This document shows positions 8,366-16,099 of a DNA stretch of 51,480 nucleotides, piece by piece (position 1 is the first letter of the stretch; every line of letters begins with the position of its first letter). This DNA comes from an uncultured Thomasclavelia sp. (GTDB taxonomy: Bacteria; Bacillota_I; Bacilli_A; Erysipelotrichales; Coprobacillaceae). The notes beneath the pieces were generated by a model. That model did not search any database. It saw only the letters and a program-made list of their open reading frames with translations, and was not told where the DNA came from. Position numbers and translations under genes: made by a program. The DNA lies in NCBI GenBank assembly GCA_910588165.1, contig CAJUOR010000005.1, positions 1 through 51,480 of the forward strand. Direction: 5' to 3'.

Positions 8366-8707
8366 CTAAAAGAAATGATGCTGATTTGGTTTTTGTAGTT
8401 GCAAATAATAATTGATACCACCTATAAAGGCATAACTTTGATAACCTTTTTTTCTTAATTCATAGGCAAGCTCGTAAGCTGTTTGACCGTGGGTACAAAT
8501 AAAATAAACCGGGACTTGTAAATTTAATTCAGGTAACCAAGAGCGAATGTAGCGATACGGTTTAGAAATAAAACCGGGAATATGGAATTGATTGAAATCC
8601 TCAAAACGCCTTAAGTCAATCAATAAAACTTGCTGTTTAACTAAGTTAGGTAAATCTTCAATACTTGCCCATATACTTTGGTCTTGTCTTAAATAAAATG
8701 GATACAT
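8366..8707 (-). CDS. Rhodanese-like domain protein
   Basis: A 113-residue single-domain rhodanese. The N-terminal half carries VLLIDLRRFEDFNQFHIPGF, the family DxRxxxxFxxxHIPG signature. Cys71 begins the active-site loop CTHGQTA, and the segment AYELRKKGYQSYAFIGGI is the usual C-terminal helix-strand-GGI. Such proteins carry persulfide sulfur on the cysteine. The physiological partner is unknown. It is convergent with the lactonase gene, with stop codons only 13 bases apart across the terminator. Confidence 0.88.
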   Translation of the reverse strand: MYPFYLRQDQSIWASIEDLPNLVKQQVLLIDLRRFEDFNQFHIPGFISKPYRYIRSWLPELNLQVPVYFICTHGQTAYELAYELRKKGYQSYAFIGGINYYLQLQKPNQHHFF

Positions 8708-8805
8708 GTATTCATCACCTCATTGCTAAGGTATGCTATCTATTCTTTTTTGTGCCTATGATTAATTGATTTTAAATTTTCCTAGATATAAAAGTGCAAC
8801 AACGA

Positions 8806-8834
8806 TTTACAACAATTCAAAACAATGTTATAAT
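8806..8834 (+). promoter_or_regulatory. Promoter of the pgk-tpiA operon
   Basis: TTTACA (8806-8811), a 17-base spacer and a perfect TATAAT (8829-8834). The whole promoter is bracketed by the 6-bp inverted repeat GTGCAA (8794-8799) and TTGCAC (8835-8840), which could be half-sites of a regulator or chance. Confidence 0.8.
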
Positions 8835-8856
8835 TTGCACATGGAGGGATTAGAAC

Positions 8857-10041
8857 ATGAACAAAAAAACAATCAGAGATATTGACGTTAAAGGAAAAAC
8901 AGTCTTAGTCCGCGTTGATTTCAACGTGCCTAGAGATAAAGCAACAGGAGCAATCACTAACGATAACCGTATCGTTCAAGCATTGCCTACAATCAAATAT
9001 TTGATTGAAAACGAACCAAAAGCTGTTGTGTTATTCTCACACTTAGGTAAAGTTAAAACGGAAGAAGATAAAGCTAAAAATGATTTAGCTTGTGTAGCTG
9101 TACGTTTAGAAGAATTATTAGGTAAACCGGTAACTTTCGTTAATTGCACTCGTGGTGAAGCGTTAGAAAATACTGTGAAAAATGCTGATAATGCACAAGT
9201 AATCTTAGTTCAAAACACTCGTTATGAAAAAGGTGAAAGCAAAAACGATCCTGAATTAGGTGCTTATTGGGCTAGTTTAGGTGACATCTTTGTTGAAGAT
9301 GCTTTCGGTTCAGTGCATAGAGCACACGCATCTACTGCCGGTATTCCTGCACACTTACCATCAGCAGCCGGTTTCTTAGTAGAAAAAGAAATTAACTACA
9401 TCGGAAAAGCTGTCGATGATCCGGAAAGACCATTAGTTGCTATTTTAGGTGGTGCTAAGGTTTCTGATAAAATCGGCGTTATTGAAAACTTATTGAAAAT
9501 CGCTGATAAAGTTATCGTCGGTGGTGGTATGAGCTATACTTTCGCTAAAGCTCAAGGCCGTGAAATCGGAAATTCATTATTAGAAGAAGATCGCGTTGCT
9601 TTAGCTAAAGAATTCTTAGATAAAGCTAACGGTAAATTGATTTTACCGATTGACACTGTTATTTCAGACAAATTCGGTGAAGATGGCGATATTAAAGTTG
9701 TTGACGGTGACATTCCTGAAGGTTACATGGGCTTAGATATCGGACCAAAATCTGTTGAATTATTCAAAGAAGCTTTACAAGGGGCTAAAACTGTTTTATG
9801 GAATGGACCTATGGGTGTATTTGAAATGGATACTTTTGCCAAAGGTACAATTGCTGTATGTGAAGCATTAGCTAACCTTGAAGGTGCTAATACAATCATC
9901 GGTGGCGGTGACTCTGCAGCTGCGGTTATGAAATTAGGTTACACTGATCGTGTATCTCACATTTCAACTGGCGGTGGCGCAAGCTTAGAATATATGGAAG
10001 GTAAAGTGCTTCCTGGTATTGCTGCAATTGATGATAAATAA
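8857..10041 (+). CDS. pgk: Phosphoglycerate kinase
   Basis: A 394-residue cytoplasmic enzyme that transfers phosphate from 1,3-bisphosphoglycerate to ADP in glycolysis, reversibly. The signature VRVDFNVP is at residues 18-25, HLG in the SHLGK segment, and the nucleotide-binding end has GPMGVFE and GGGDSAAAV. Length is normal (390-400). GGAGGG lies ten bases upstream. It is followed by tpiA after a 15-base gap. The usual upstream partner gap is not in this window. Confidence 0.98.
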   Translation: MNKKTIRDIDVKGKTVLVRVDFNVPRDKATGAITNDNRIVQALPTIKYLIENEPKAVVLFSHLGKVKTEEDKAKNDLACVAVRLEELLGKPVTFVNCTRGEALENTVKNADNAQVILVQNTRYEKGESKNDPELGAYWASLGDIFVEDAFGSVHRAHASTAGIPAHLPSAAGFLVEKEINYIGKAVDDPERPLVAILGGAKVSDKIGVIENLLKIADKVIVGGGMSYTFAKAQGREIGNSLLEEDRVALAKEFLDKANGKLILPIDTVISDKFGEDGDIKVVDGDIPEGYMGLDIGPKSVELFKEALQGAKTVLWNGPMGVFEMDTFAKGTIAVCEALANLEGANTIIGGGDSAAAVMKLGYTDRVSHISTGGGASLEYMEGKVLPGIAAIDDK

Positions 10042-10056
10042 GAGGAGATCATAACA

Positions 10057-10800
10057 ATGAGAAAACCAATTATCGTAGGAAACTGGAAGATGAATAAAAC
10101 TATTGCGGAAACAGTAGCGTTCATCGAAGCAGTTGATCAAGAAGTAAAAGATAGTGCGACTTGGGGGATTGCTGTCCCTTACTTAGCATTACAAGAAGCT
10201 AAAAAACAAGCTAAAAACTTAATCGTTTCAGCTGAAAACTTACACTTTAAAGACAACGGTGCCTATACCGGAGAAGTAAGTGCTGAAATGTTGAAAGAAA
10301 TCGGTATTGAATGGGTTATTATCGGACACTCTGAAAGACGTCAATACTTTGGTGAAACAGATGAAACTGTTAACTTAAAAGTATTACAGGCAATCAAAAA
10401 TGACATCACACCAATCGTTTGTGTCGGTGAAACTTTAGAACAATTTGAAGCTAATACAACTGAAGAAGTTGTTCGTAGCCAAACAAATAAAGCATTCCAA
10501 AACTGCTGTCCGAAATGTATGGAAAAAGTTGTTATTGCATACGAACCGGTTTGGGCTATCGGTACAGGTAAAACAGCAACTAACGAAATCGCTGAAACAA
10601 CTTGTGCGATTATTCGTGATGAAGTAGCTAAAATGTTTGGTCAGGAAACAGCTGATAAAGTACGTATCCAATACGGTGGGTCAGTTAAACCTGAAGGTAT
10701 CAAAGCATTATTAGAACAACCTAATATCGACGGTGCATTAGTCGGTGGTGCTTCTTTACAACCGGATTCATATATTGCCATGATTAACAATTTAGGTTAA
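10057..10800 (+). CDS. tpiA: Triosephosphate isomerase
   Basis: A 247-residue TIM-barrel enzyme interconverting dihydroxyacetone phosphate and glyceraldehyde 3-phosphate. Catalytic residues are visible: Lys11 in GNWKMNK, His91 in IIGHSERR and Glu163 in AYEPVWAIGTGKT. GGS and VGGASL near the C-terminus bind the phosphate. An odd feature is a cysteine cluster, C150-C151-P-K-C154, at the end of the helix just before the catalytic strand, where I do not recall cysteines in other members. AGAGGAG lies upstream. It is cotranscribed with pgk and ends before a GC-rich hairpin. Confidence 0.98.
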   Translation: MRKPIIVGNWKMNKTIAETVAFIEAVDQEVKDSATWGIAVPYLALQEAKKQAKNLIVSAENLHFKDNGAYTGEVSAEMLKEIGIEWVIIGHSERRQYFGETDETVNLKVLQAIKNDITPIVCVGETLEQFEANTTEEVVRSQTNKAFQNCCPKCMEKVVIAYEPVWAIGTGKTATNEIAETTCAIIRDEVAKMFGQETADKVRIQYGGSVKPEGIKALLEQPNIDGALVGGASLQPDSYIAMINNLG

Positions 10801-10808
10801 TAAGCATT

Positions 10809-10833
10809 GCGGGCGGGAAACCGTCCGCTTTTT
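10809..10833 (+). terminator. Terminator-like hairpin after tpiA
   Basis: GCGGGCGG-GAAA-CCGTCCGC (8 bp with one GU, tetraloop) is followed by TTTTT. It is one of the most GC-rich spots in the region. The next start codon lies only a few bases after the T-run. Confidence 0.8.
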
Positions 10834-10835
10834 CT

Positions 10836-11225
10836 ATGAATCATAGAGAGAATTTAAAAGAATGTTTTCAAGAGCGCTTAGAAGCAACGATGCATGATGT
10901 TAAAGTCATTATGAATCAAATTGAGCGTATGGAATCACAATATAAATCGATTTCGCCAAGCGTAATTGAAAAAGACTTAGCGACTAGTTATTGCGATCTT
11001 GAGTTATCCATGGCACTCATGGCAGTGATTATTCGCAAGATGGTTGAAAATCAATATGTGACTATTACAAATAGTGAGCGTCAGGATATCAATGCCTTAA
11101 TCCACTCAAATCGCTTGGATTATAAAGATGGCAAAGTGATGGTTTACTCTAGAATGAGTAAAGAAAGCGTTGAGGTTGCATATTTTTTAACTTTAGGGCA
11201 AAGATTGCTGGAAAGCTTAGAATAA
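10836..11225 (+). CDS. Unknown 129-residue helical protein
   Basis: A soluble, mostly helical protein of 129 residues with no recognised family. The first 50 residues are charged and heptad-like (coiled-coil tendency). A Met/Leu-rich helix follows (ELSMALMAVIIRKMVE), then a polar middle and a C-terminal LTLGQRLLESLE helix. It sits between tpiA and gpmI in the glycolytic cluster. The predicted ATG follows the tpiA terminator hairpin by two bases and has no visible ribosome binding site. Translation might rely on ribosomes arriving from tpiA, or the true start may be further in (Met19 or Met26). Open frame and codon use look coding. Confidence 0.65.
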   Translation: MNHRENLKECFQERLEATMHDVKVIMNQIERMESQYKSISPSVIEKDLATSYCDLELSMALMAVIIRKMVENQYVTITNSERQDINALIHSNRLDYKDGKVMVYSRMSKESVEVAYFLTLGQRLLESLE

Positions 11226-11277
11226 TTGACAAAAAATGCCTCTATCTATTTGCTACAATAAGATGGGGTGATGAGTT

Positions 11278-11460
11278 TTGGATACAAGAAAAAATATCGG
11301 TTTAATTTTATTGATGTTAGGGGTTTTGTTAACCTTAGATCATACAAGTGAATTTAATGGCATTATCAGCGAACTCATTGCGAATGTAAAGCAATATTGG
11401 CCACTTCTATTGTGTTTGTTCGGATTGTATTTTCTTTGTACACCCACAACAAAGAAGTAA
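11278..11460 (+). CDS. Small membrane protein, LiaF-TM/DUF5668-like
   Basis: A 60-residue protein starting at TTG, chosen because GGGGTGATG lies just upstream and no ATG is near. Two hydrophobic segments, residues 5-22 and 40-54, are separated by a polar loop ending in YWPLLL. The pattern of helix, loop, W-P-x-x-x, helix resembles the small two-helix LiaF-TM or DUF5668 membrane domain, but it is too short for a firm call. A TTGACA and a TACAAT lie upstream, though spaced 22 bases apart. Confidence 0.6.
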   Translation: MDTRKNIGLILLMLGVLLTLDHTSEFNGIISELIANVKQYWPLLLCLFGLYFLCTPTTKK

Positions 11461-11469
11461 GTAATTATG

Positions 11470-11498
11470 TTGCTTATAAGGGTGTTTTGCGCTATAAT
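11470..11498 (+). promoter_or_regulatory. Promoter of gpmI
   Basis: TTGCTT (11470-11475), a 17-base spacer and a perfect TATAAT (11493-11498), about 28 bases before the gpmI ATG. This separates gpmI transcription from pgk-tpiA. Confidence 0.75.
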
Positions 11499-11525
11499 GT
11501 GGAATGTGAAAGGGGATTTTAAACG

Positions 11526-13040
11526 ATGAAGAAAAGACCAATAGTATTATGTATTCTTGATGGCTATGGCTTAAGAGAAACAGCCGTTGGCAATGCGGTA
11601 AAACTTGCCAATACACCAAATTTAGATGATTTACAGGCAATCTATCCAACGACAAAAATTGATGCCAGTGGTATGGCTGTCGGTTTACCGGAAGGACAAA
11701 TGGGTAACAGTGAAGTCGGACACATGAATATCGGTGCCGGACGTGTTGTTTATCAGTCTTTAACTTTAATCAATAAGGCTGTCCAAGACGGTGATTTTTT
11801 CGAAAATGAAAAATTATTAAATGCGATTGAACACGCTAAAAAACATGATTCGAAATTACATATCTGGGGCTTGCTTTCAGATGGTGGTGTGCATTCAAGC
11901 ATCGAACATATCTATGCTTTATTGGAAATGGCTAAAAAACACGGTTTAACTAAAGTCTATGTTCATGCTTTCTTAGATGGACGCGATGTTGCGCCTGATA
12001 GCGGTGCTTTCTATGTTGAACAATTATGCAAGAAAATGGAAGAAATCGGTGTCGGTGAAATTTACTCTATTTCAGGTCGTTACTATGCGATGGACCGTGA
12101 TAAGAGATGGGATCGTATCGAATTAGCTTACAATAATATGGTTAAGGCCGAAGGTAAGGAATTTACTTGCCCTGTTCAATATGTGAAAGATTCTTATAAA
12201 GAAGAAGTATTTGACGAATTTGTTATTCCGGGTCACAGTACAACAGTTGATGGTACAATTCAAGATAACGATGCGATTATCTTTGCTAATTTCCGTCCTG
12301 ACCGTGCCATTCAAATGTCTAGTGTCATTACAAACGATGAATATGTATGGCAGCCTTCTGTTAAACCACAGAATTTAGCATTTGTCTGCATGATGAAATA
12401 TGCGGATACAGTTAAGGGTGAAGTTGCATTTGCATTACCTAGCTTAACTAATACTTTAGGTGATTACTTATCATCTCAAGGTTTAAAACAATTACGTATT
12501 GCGGAAACTGAAAAATATGCCCATGTAACTTTCTTCTTAGATGGTGGTGTAGATAAAGAAATCGAAGGCGCAACTCGTGTTTTGGTTAATTCACCAAAAG
12601 TTGCAACTTATGACTTACAACCTGAAATGTCTGCTTATGAGGTTAAAGATCAATTGATCGCCGAATTAGAAAAAGATATCCATGATGTTGTGATTGTGAA
12701 TTTTGCTAACTGTGACATGGTAGGACATACAGGTATTATCCCGGCTGCGATTAAAGCGGTTAGCGTTGTAGATGAATGTGTCGGTGAAGTTTATGACAAA
12801 GTGGCTGAATTAGGCGGAACAATGTTAATTACAGCTGACCACGGAAACAGTGAAATGTTAATGGACGAAGATGGTAATCCATTCACTGCCCATACGACAA
12901 ATCAAGTACCGTTGATTGTTACAAATACGCATCTACAATTAAAAGAAGGCGGTAAATTAGGTGATTTAGCACCAACTATCTTAACTTTATTAGGTTTACC
13001 TATTCCTTCTGAAATGAATGGCGAATCTTTGGTGAAATAA
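11526..13040 (+). CDS. gpmI: 2,3-bisphosphoglycerate-independent phosphoglycerate mutase
   Basis: A 504-residue metalloenzyme of the alkaline phosphatase superfamily converting 3- to 2-phosphoglycerate through a phosphoserine. Asp12 in ILDGYG and Ser62 in MGNSEVGH are the metal and nucleophile sites. LDGRDVAPDSG, the RYYAMDRDKRWDR substrate loop and the C-terminal ITADHGNSE metal motif are all present, and the length is typical (about 510). AAAGGGG is ten bases upstream. The usual neighbour eno is absent downstream. Instead a 46-codon ORF follows. Confidence 0.98.
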   Translation: MKKRPIVLCILDGYGLRETAVGNAVKLANTPNLDDLQAIYPTTKIDASGMAVGLPEGQMGNSEVGHMNIGAGRVVYQSLTLINKAVQDGDFFENEKLLNAIEHAKKHDSKLHIWGLLSDGGVHSSIEHIYALLEMAKKHGLTKVYVHAFLDGRDVAPDSGAFYVEQLCKKMEEIGVGEIYSISGRYYAMDRDKRWDRIELAYNNMVKAEGKEFTCPVQYVKDSYKEEVFDEFVIPGHSTTVDGTIQDNDAIIFANFRPDRAIQMSSVITNDEYVWQPSVKPQNLAFVCMMKYADTVKGEVAFALPSLTNTLGDYLSSQGLKQLRIAETEKYAHVTFFLDGGVDKEIEGATRVLVNSPKVATYDLQPEMSAYEVKDQLIAELEKDIHDVVIVNFANCDMVGHTGIIPAAIKAVSVVDECVGEVYDKVAELGGTMLITADHGNSEMLMDEDGNPFTAHTTNQVPLIVTNTHLQLKEGGKLGDLAPTILTLLGLPIPSEMNGESLVK

Positions 13041-13041
13041 T

Positions 13042-13182
13042 ATGCCGATAAAAGAAAAGCTAGATGATACAGAAAATCAAAATGAAGATGATCTTGCTCT
13101 TGCTATTTTAGCGAATTATCGTGAAGGTATGGAAAAGAAAGATAAGCAAGAAAAACAAGAGAAACCTCAAAAGTCTAAATAA
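13042..13182 (+). CDS. Small charged 46-residue protein after gpmI
   Basis: The ATG lies one base after the gpmI TAA, and the frame runs 46 codons to TAA, ten bases before a strong terminator. The product begins MPIKEKLDDTENQNEDD, has a short helix LALAILANYREGMEKK, and ends in a Lys/Gln/Glu-rich tail. GGTG of the gpmI end could serve as the ribosome binding site. The position, coupling and terminator support a real gene. No family is recognised. Confidence 0.55.
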   Translation: MPIKEKLDDTENQNEDDLALAILANYREGMEKKDKQEKQEKPQKSK

Positions 13183-13191
13183 TATGGCTTT

Positions 13192-13218
13192 GGTCTACCG
13201 ATTTGGTAGACCTTTTTT
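13192..13218 (+). terminator. Terminator of the gpmI transcript
   Basis: GGTCTACC-GATTT-GGTAGACC is a perfect 8-bp stem followed by TTTTTT. Confidence 0.92.
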
Positions 13219-13281
13219 GTAGAATTTATGCTTTTTTTGGCGAAATATGTTATAATAAAGATAATCAAAGGGGGAATTGAT

Positions 13282-13803
13282 TTGAAAAAATGGTTATTGT
13301 GTTTATGTCTTTTGATGATGATACTTTGTGCTTGCACTAAGGAAGATAAAATTCAAAATATTGATTATACCACAGGCATTACCCCTTTAACTTATCAAGA
13401 GTTACAAGATAAAATGGCAAACAATCATTATTTTATTTTGTATATCGGTCGGGGCGATTGTAGAGATTGCATTGAGTTTTATCCCTTATTGGAAAATTAT
13501 TTACAATCCCAACAAGATTTAGGGGTTTATTATTTAGATATTAGAGAATTTAGAGATAACTCCAGAAAAGAAGGGGCAAGTCAAGAAGAAAAAGATTTCT
13601 TTACCAACCTCACAGAAACACTCGAAATTGATTGGGTACCGACCTTACAACAGCGACAAGGAGAGGTTATTTTATCGAGCATCACTTATTTAGATATGGC
13701 ATATTATGATATAGAAGAAGAAAGCGAACAGTTGGCAGCTAAGGAAAAATATGCAAAGGCTATTTTTGAATGGCTTGAAGATGTAGGGAGGAAAACAGTA
13801 TGA
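13282..13803 (+). CDS. Thioredoxin-like lipoprotein
   Basis: A 173-residue exported lipoprotein. I place the start at TTG 13282, six bases after the GGGGG ribosome binding site, because this gives a textbook lipoprotein signal: K-K, hydrophobic core and the lipobox L-C-A-C with Cys18. An upstream in-frame start would add a non-signal extension. The mature part has Cys60-R-D-Cys63 in GRGDCRDC followed by a helix, and WVPTL later resembles the cis-Pro loop of thioredoxin folds. It is likely an extracytoplasmic thiol oxidoreductase or bacteriocin-accessory-like protein. A TATAAT at 13251-13256 may be the -10 box. It overlaps the next gene by four bases (ATGA). Confidence 0.75.
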   Translation: MKKWLLCLCLLMMILCACTKEDKIQNIDYTTGITPLTYQELQDKMANNHYFILYIGRGDCRDCIEFYPLLENYLQSQQDLGVYYLDIREFRDNSRKEGASQEEKDFFTNLTETLEIDWVPTLQQRQGEVILSSITYLDMAYYDIEEESEQLAAKEKYAKAIFEWLEDVGRKTV

Positions 13804-14651
13804 GAAAATGTGATATATGTTCGACACCAATTCCTTTAGGGAGTAACAGATGTCCTAATTGCGGATTTATTTACCGTAAAGAAAGGAAGCTTAATGGACG
13901 AAATGATAAGAGAGAGGAAAATAAAAAAGAATTTATGTCCCAATTTGTCCAACACCCTTTTGTCAATCCAACGATAAAAAAATCAAAACCTAAAGTAACT
14001 CCTTCCGAAGAGCAAAAGGCTAAATCTCAGATGAAGATTATTACCATTGTTATAGCTATCAGTATAGCGGTGGGGGTACTAGGCAATTTAATTCCTATGG
14101 TAATTGACTTTGTTGATGAGGCTGTTGAGGAATATCAAGAACCCGCATTAGCTTATCAATCTTATCAAAATATTGAGGTTTTACGTTTTGATTATCCCGA
14201 TATCGCCGATAAGATTCAGCCTTATTACGACCGCTTGCTAGATTATCCGGATAGTTTAGGTGAGGCTGTATTTTATGAAGATTATCAATTAGTTGATGAA
14301 GAATTAACTAGCGTTTATATGAGTTTGGATTTCTTTGATCATGATAACGATTATACAAGAACTTTCTATAATTATGGCGATAGGTGGGACGAAACGATTA
14401 GTATATCTAAAGAGCTTAATAAAGGTGGCTTTTATAGTAAAGACGATATACAAAAGATGGCAACTTTAGCTGATGTAGATGCCGAGCAGCTTTATGAGCG
14501 TTGTTTAGAGATTTACGTGAATACGCCATCACTCGATGGCGAAACTACAACCGAATCAAGAGATTATGCAGATTATTGGTTGGAACTCTACATCAATAAG
14601 AGCGATGGTGAAAGATACGTTTCATTTACAATCACTAAACCTTCTATCTAA
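13800..14651 (+). CDS. Zinc-ribbon membrane protein of unknown function
   Basis: 283 residues. An N-terminal zinc ribbon has Cys4-x2-Cys7 and Cys18-x2-Cys21. A basic linker follows, one transmembrane helix at about residues 79-103, and an acidic, Tyr-rich extracytoplasmic domain of roughly 175 residues with no recognised fold. The topology would place the ribbon in the cytoplasm. GGAGG precedes the ATG inside the end of the thioredoxin-like gene, and the ATGA overlap indicates translational coupling, so the pair probably acts together at the membrane. Function unknown. Confidence 0.7.
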   Translation: MRKCDICSTPIPLGSNRCPNCGFIYRKERKLNGRNDKREENKKEFMSQFVQHPFVNPTIKKSKPKVTPSEEQKAKSQMKIITIVIAISIAVGVLGNLIPMVIDFVDEAVEEYQEPALAYQSYQNIEVLRFDYPDIADKIQPYYDRLLDYPDSLGEAVFYEDYQLVDEELTSVYMSLDFFDHDNDYTRTFYNYGDRWDETISISKELNKGGFYSKDDIQKMATLADVDAEQLYERCLEIYVNTPSLDGETTTESRDYADYWLELYINKSDGERYVSFTITKPSI

Positions 14652-14711
14652 TGTTAAGAAAACGGGCAAAATTGACTAGGAAAAGCGGTGGCTTTTAGAA
14701 CTTTATGCAAT

Positions 14712-14729
14712 TATACTTACCATAGTAAA
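14712..14729 (+). promoter_or_regulatory. Possible -10 box and operator of the XRE gene
   Basis: TATACT (14712-14717) overlaps the palindrome TTACCATAGTAA (14717-14728), directly before the AAAGGAGG of the regulator gene. XRE regulators often repress their own promoter, so this is a candidate autoregulatory site. No good -35 box is visible. Confidence 0.35.
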
Positions 14730-14745
14730 TAAAGGAGGAAGTGAG

Positions 14746-15204
14746 ATGAAATTAGGAAACAGCTTATTTCACGCAAGAAAAAAAGCCGGCTTTTCCCAAG
14801 AAGAAGTAGCAGAAAAATTAGGTGTCAGTCGACAAACCGTTTCTAAATGGGAAACCGATGAAACATTACCCGATATTCGACAATCTAAGAAAATGGCAGT
14901 TATGTATCATGTATCTTTAGATGATTTGATTACTTATGATCCGGATATTCAAGAAATTCAGGGAATGATTGAAAAAACGAGTGATAAAGTGACCGATAAA
15001 ATTGATTGGACAAAGGCTTGGAGCAGAAAATATCCTATTTTAGCTAAGTATCAAGAGATTGTGAATACATCGTATTATGCTAGGGAAATCGCTCTACTTT
15101 TAAAAGAATTACAAGATGAATATCAATTTAATGATTTAGATGCCATGTTGGTGCTAAAGGATATTTTGGCAAGTGTATGGCAATCAAAGAAAAAACTACC
15201 CTAA
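14746..15204 (+). CDS. XRE-family transcriptional regulator
   Basis: 152 residues. A complete HTH_3 domain at about residues 3-60 has ARKKAGFSQEEVAEKLGVSR and QTVSKWETDETLPDI, the classical scissors of this family. The C-terminal 80 residues are helical and not recognised, probably for dimerisation or ligand sensing. AAAGGAGG is seven bases upstream. The gene is monocistronic, and its terminator contains its stop codon. Confidence 0.88.
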   Translation: MKLGNSLFHARKKAGFSQEEVAEKLGVSRQTVSKWETDETLPDIRQSKKMAVMYHVSLDDLITYDPDIQEIQGMIEKTSDKVTDKIDWTKAWSRKYPILAKYQEIVNTSYYAREIALLLKELQDEYQFNDLDAMLVLKDILASVWQSKKKLP

Positions 15205-15216
15205 GGTAGTTTTTTT
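15193..15216. terminator. Bidirectional terminator between XRE and Cof-type HAD genes
   Basis: AAACTACC-CTAA-GGTAGTTT is a perfect 8-bp stem with T-runs on both sides (TTTT on the plus strand, TTTTTTC on the minus strand). The XRE stop codon occupies the loop, and the HAD stop lies at the other edge. Confidence 0.9.
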
Positions 15217-15985
15217 AAATCATGTGATGCTTTTTCAAGGCTTTATAGATCCCGTCGTTTTCCACCGTATCACAGCTTTCATTAGCGGCATCTCTTGCTT
15301 TTTCGCTTGCCACTCCCATGGCAATCCCTAAACCGCATTGACTTAACATATCAGCATCATTATCGCCATCGCCAAAACAAACGACTTCATCTAATGAGAT
15401 GCCGTACGGCTTCAAGACAGCTTCAATGCCTTCGGTTTTACAGCCTTGGTCTGAAATTAAATCATAAGCGGCACTGTGCCATTGGGTAATTGTTGTATGT
15501 TGCAAATTTTGAAATAAATGTAAATCTTCAGGCTTAAGATAAGCACAAATTTGATAAAATTGATGGTTGCAATCGACTTCTTTAATAGGTGGGACAAGTG
15601 TGTGGATAGAAGCTTGCGCCTTAATGACATCATCATTACACATATTGAGGTACATATCGTTTTGCTCAATAAATAATAGTGGGATTTGATGTTTGTCTGA
15701 GATATCTAATAGAGTTTCAACGTCTTCTTTGGCAATAGCTTGTTGATAAACAAGTTGATTATTTTCGAAACATAACTGTCCATTGAGAGTAACATAAAAG
15801 TCAAATTCTAAATCTTGTAATAAGTTTTCGCTTTCTATTTCAAAAGTATGTCTACCTGTGGCAATACCAATATAAATTCCATTTGCTTTTAATAAGCGCA
15901 ACGCTTCTTTTAAAGAGTTTGGTATGCTCAAATCCTTTTTTGAGATTAAAGTTCCGTCAATATCAAAAAATACAGCACGATACAT
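15215..15985 (-). CDS. Cof-type HAD-IIB phosphatase
   Basis: 256 residues, HAD subfamily IIB. Motif I is F-F-D8-I-D10-G-T, IGIATGR is motif II, and the C-terminal GDGDND is motif IV. The alpha/beta cap of about 100 residues lies between motifs II and III. Relatives dephosphorylate sugar phosphates, FMN or similar small molecules, and the substrate cannot be read from sequence. AAGGAGGG precedes the ATG. It is a single-gene unit convergent with the XRE regulator. Confidence 0.88.
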   Translation of the reverse strand: MYRAVFFDIDGTLISKKDLSIPNSLKEALRLLKANGIYIGIATGRHTFEIESENLLQDLEFDFYVTLNGQLCFENNQLVYQQAIAKEDVETLLDISDKHQIPLLFIEQNDMYLNMCNDDVIKAQASIHTLVPPIKEVDCNHQFYQICAYLKPEDLHLFQNLQHTTITQWHSAAYDLISDQGCKTEGIEAVLKPYGISLDEVVCFGDGDNDADMLSQCGLGIAMGVASEKARDAANESCDTVENDGIYKALKKHHMI

Positions 15986-16099
15986 TCAAATCCCTCCTTG
16001 TCTTTTAATATGATTTTAACAAAAAGCGAAGCATAATACAAGAAGGATGGAAATGAGAAGCGACCTAAAGTCTAAGTAGGTTGACTTTAGGTCTTTATT

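Noticed and set aside
11226..11262. TTGACA plus TACAAT before the 60-residue membrane protein as a promoter
   Set aside because: The spacer is 22 bases, too long for a normal sigma-A promoter; mentioned only in the gene entry.
14681..14696. AAAAGC-GGTG-GCTTTT palindrome before the XRE gene as a terminator
   Set aside because: Only a 6-bp AT-rich stem and no clear T-run; may be weakly active but not supportable as a feature.
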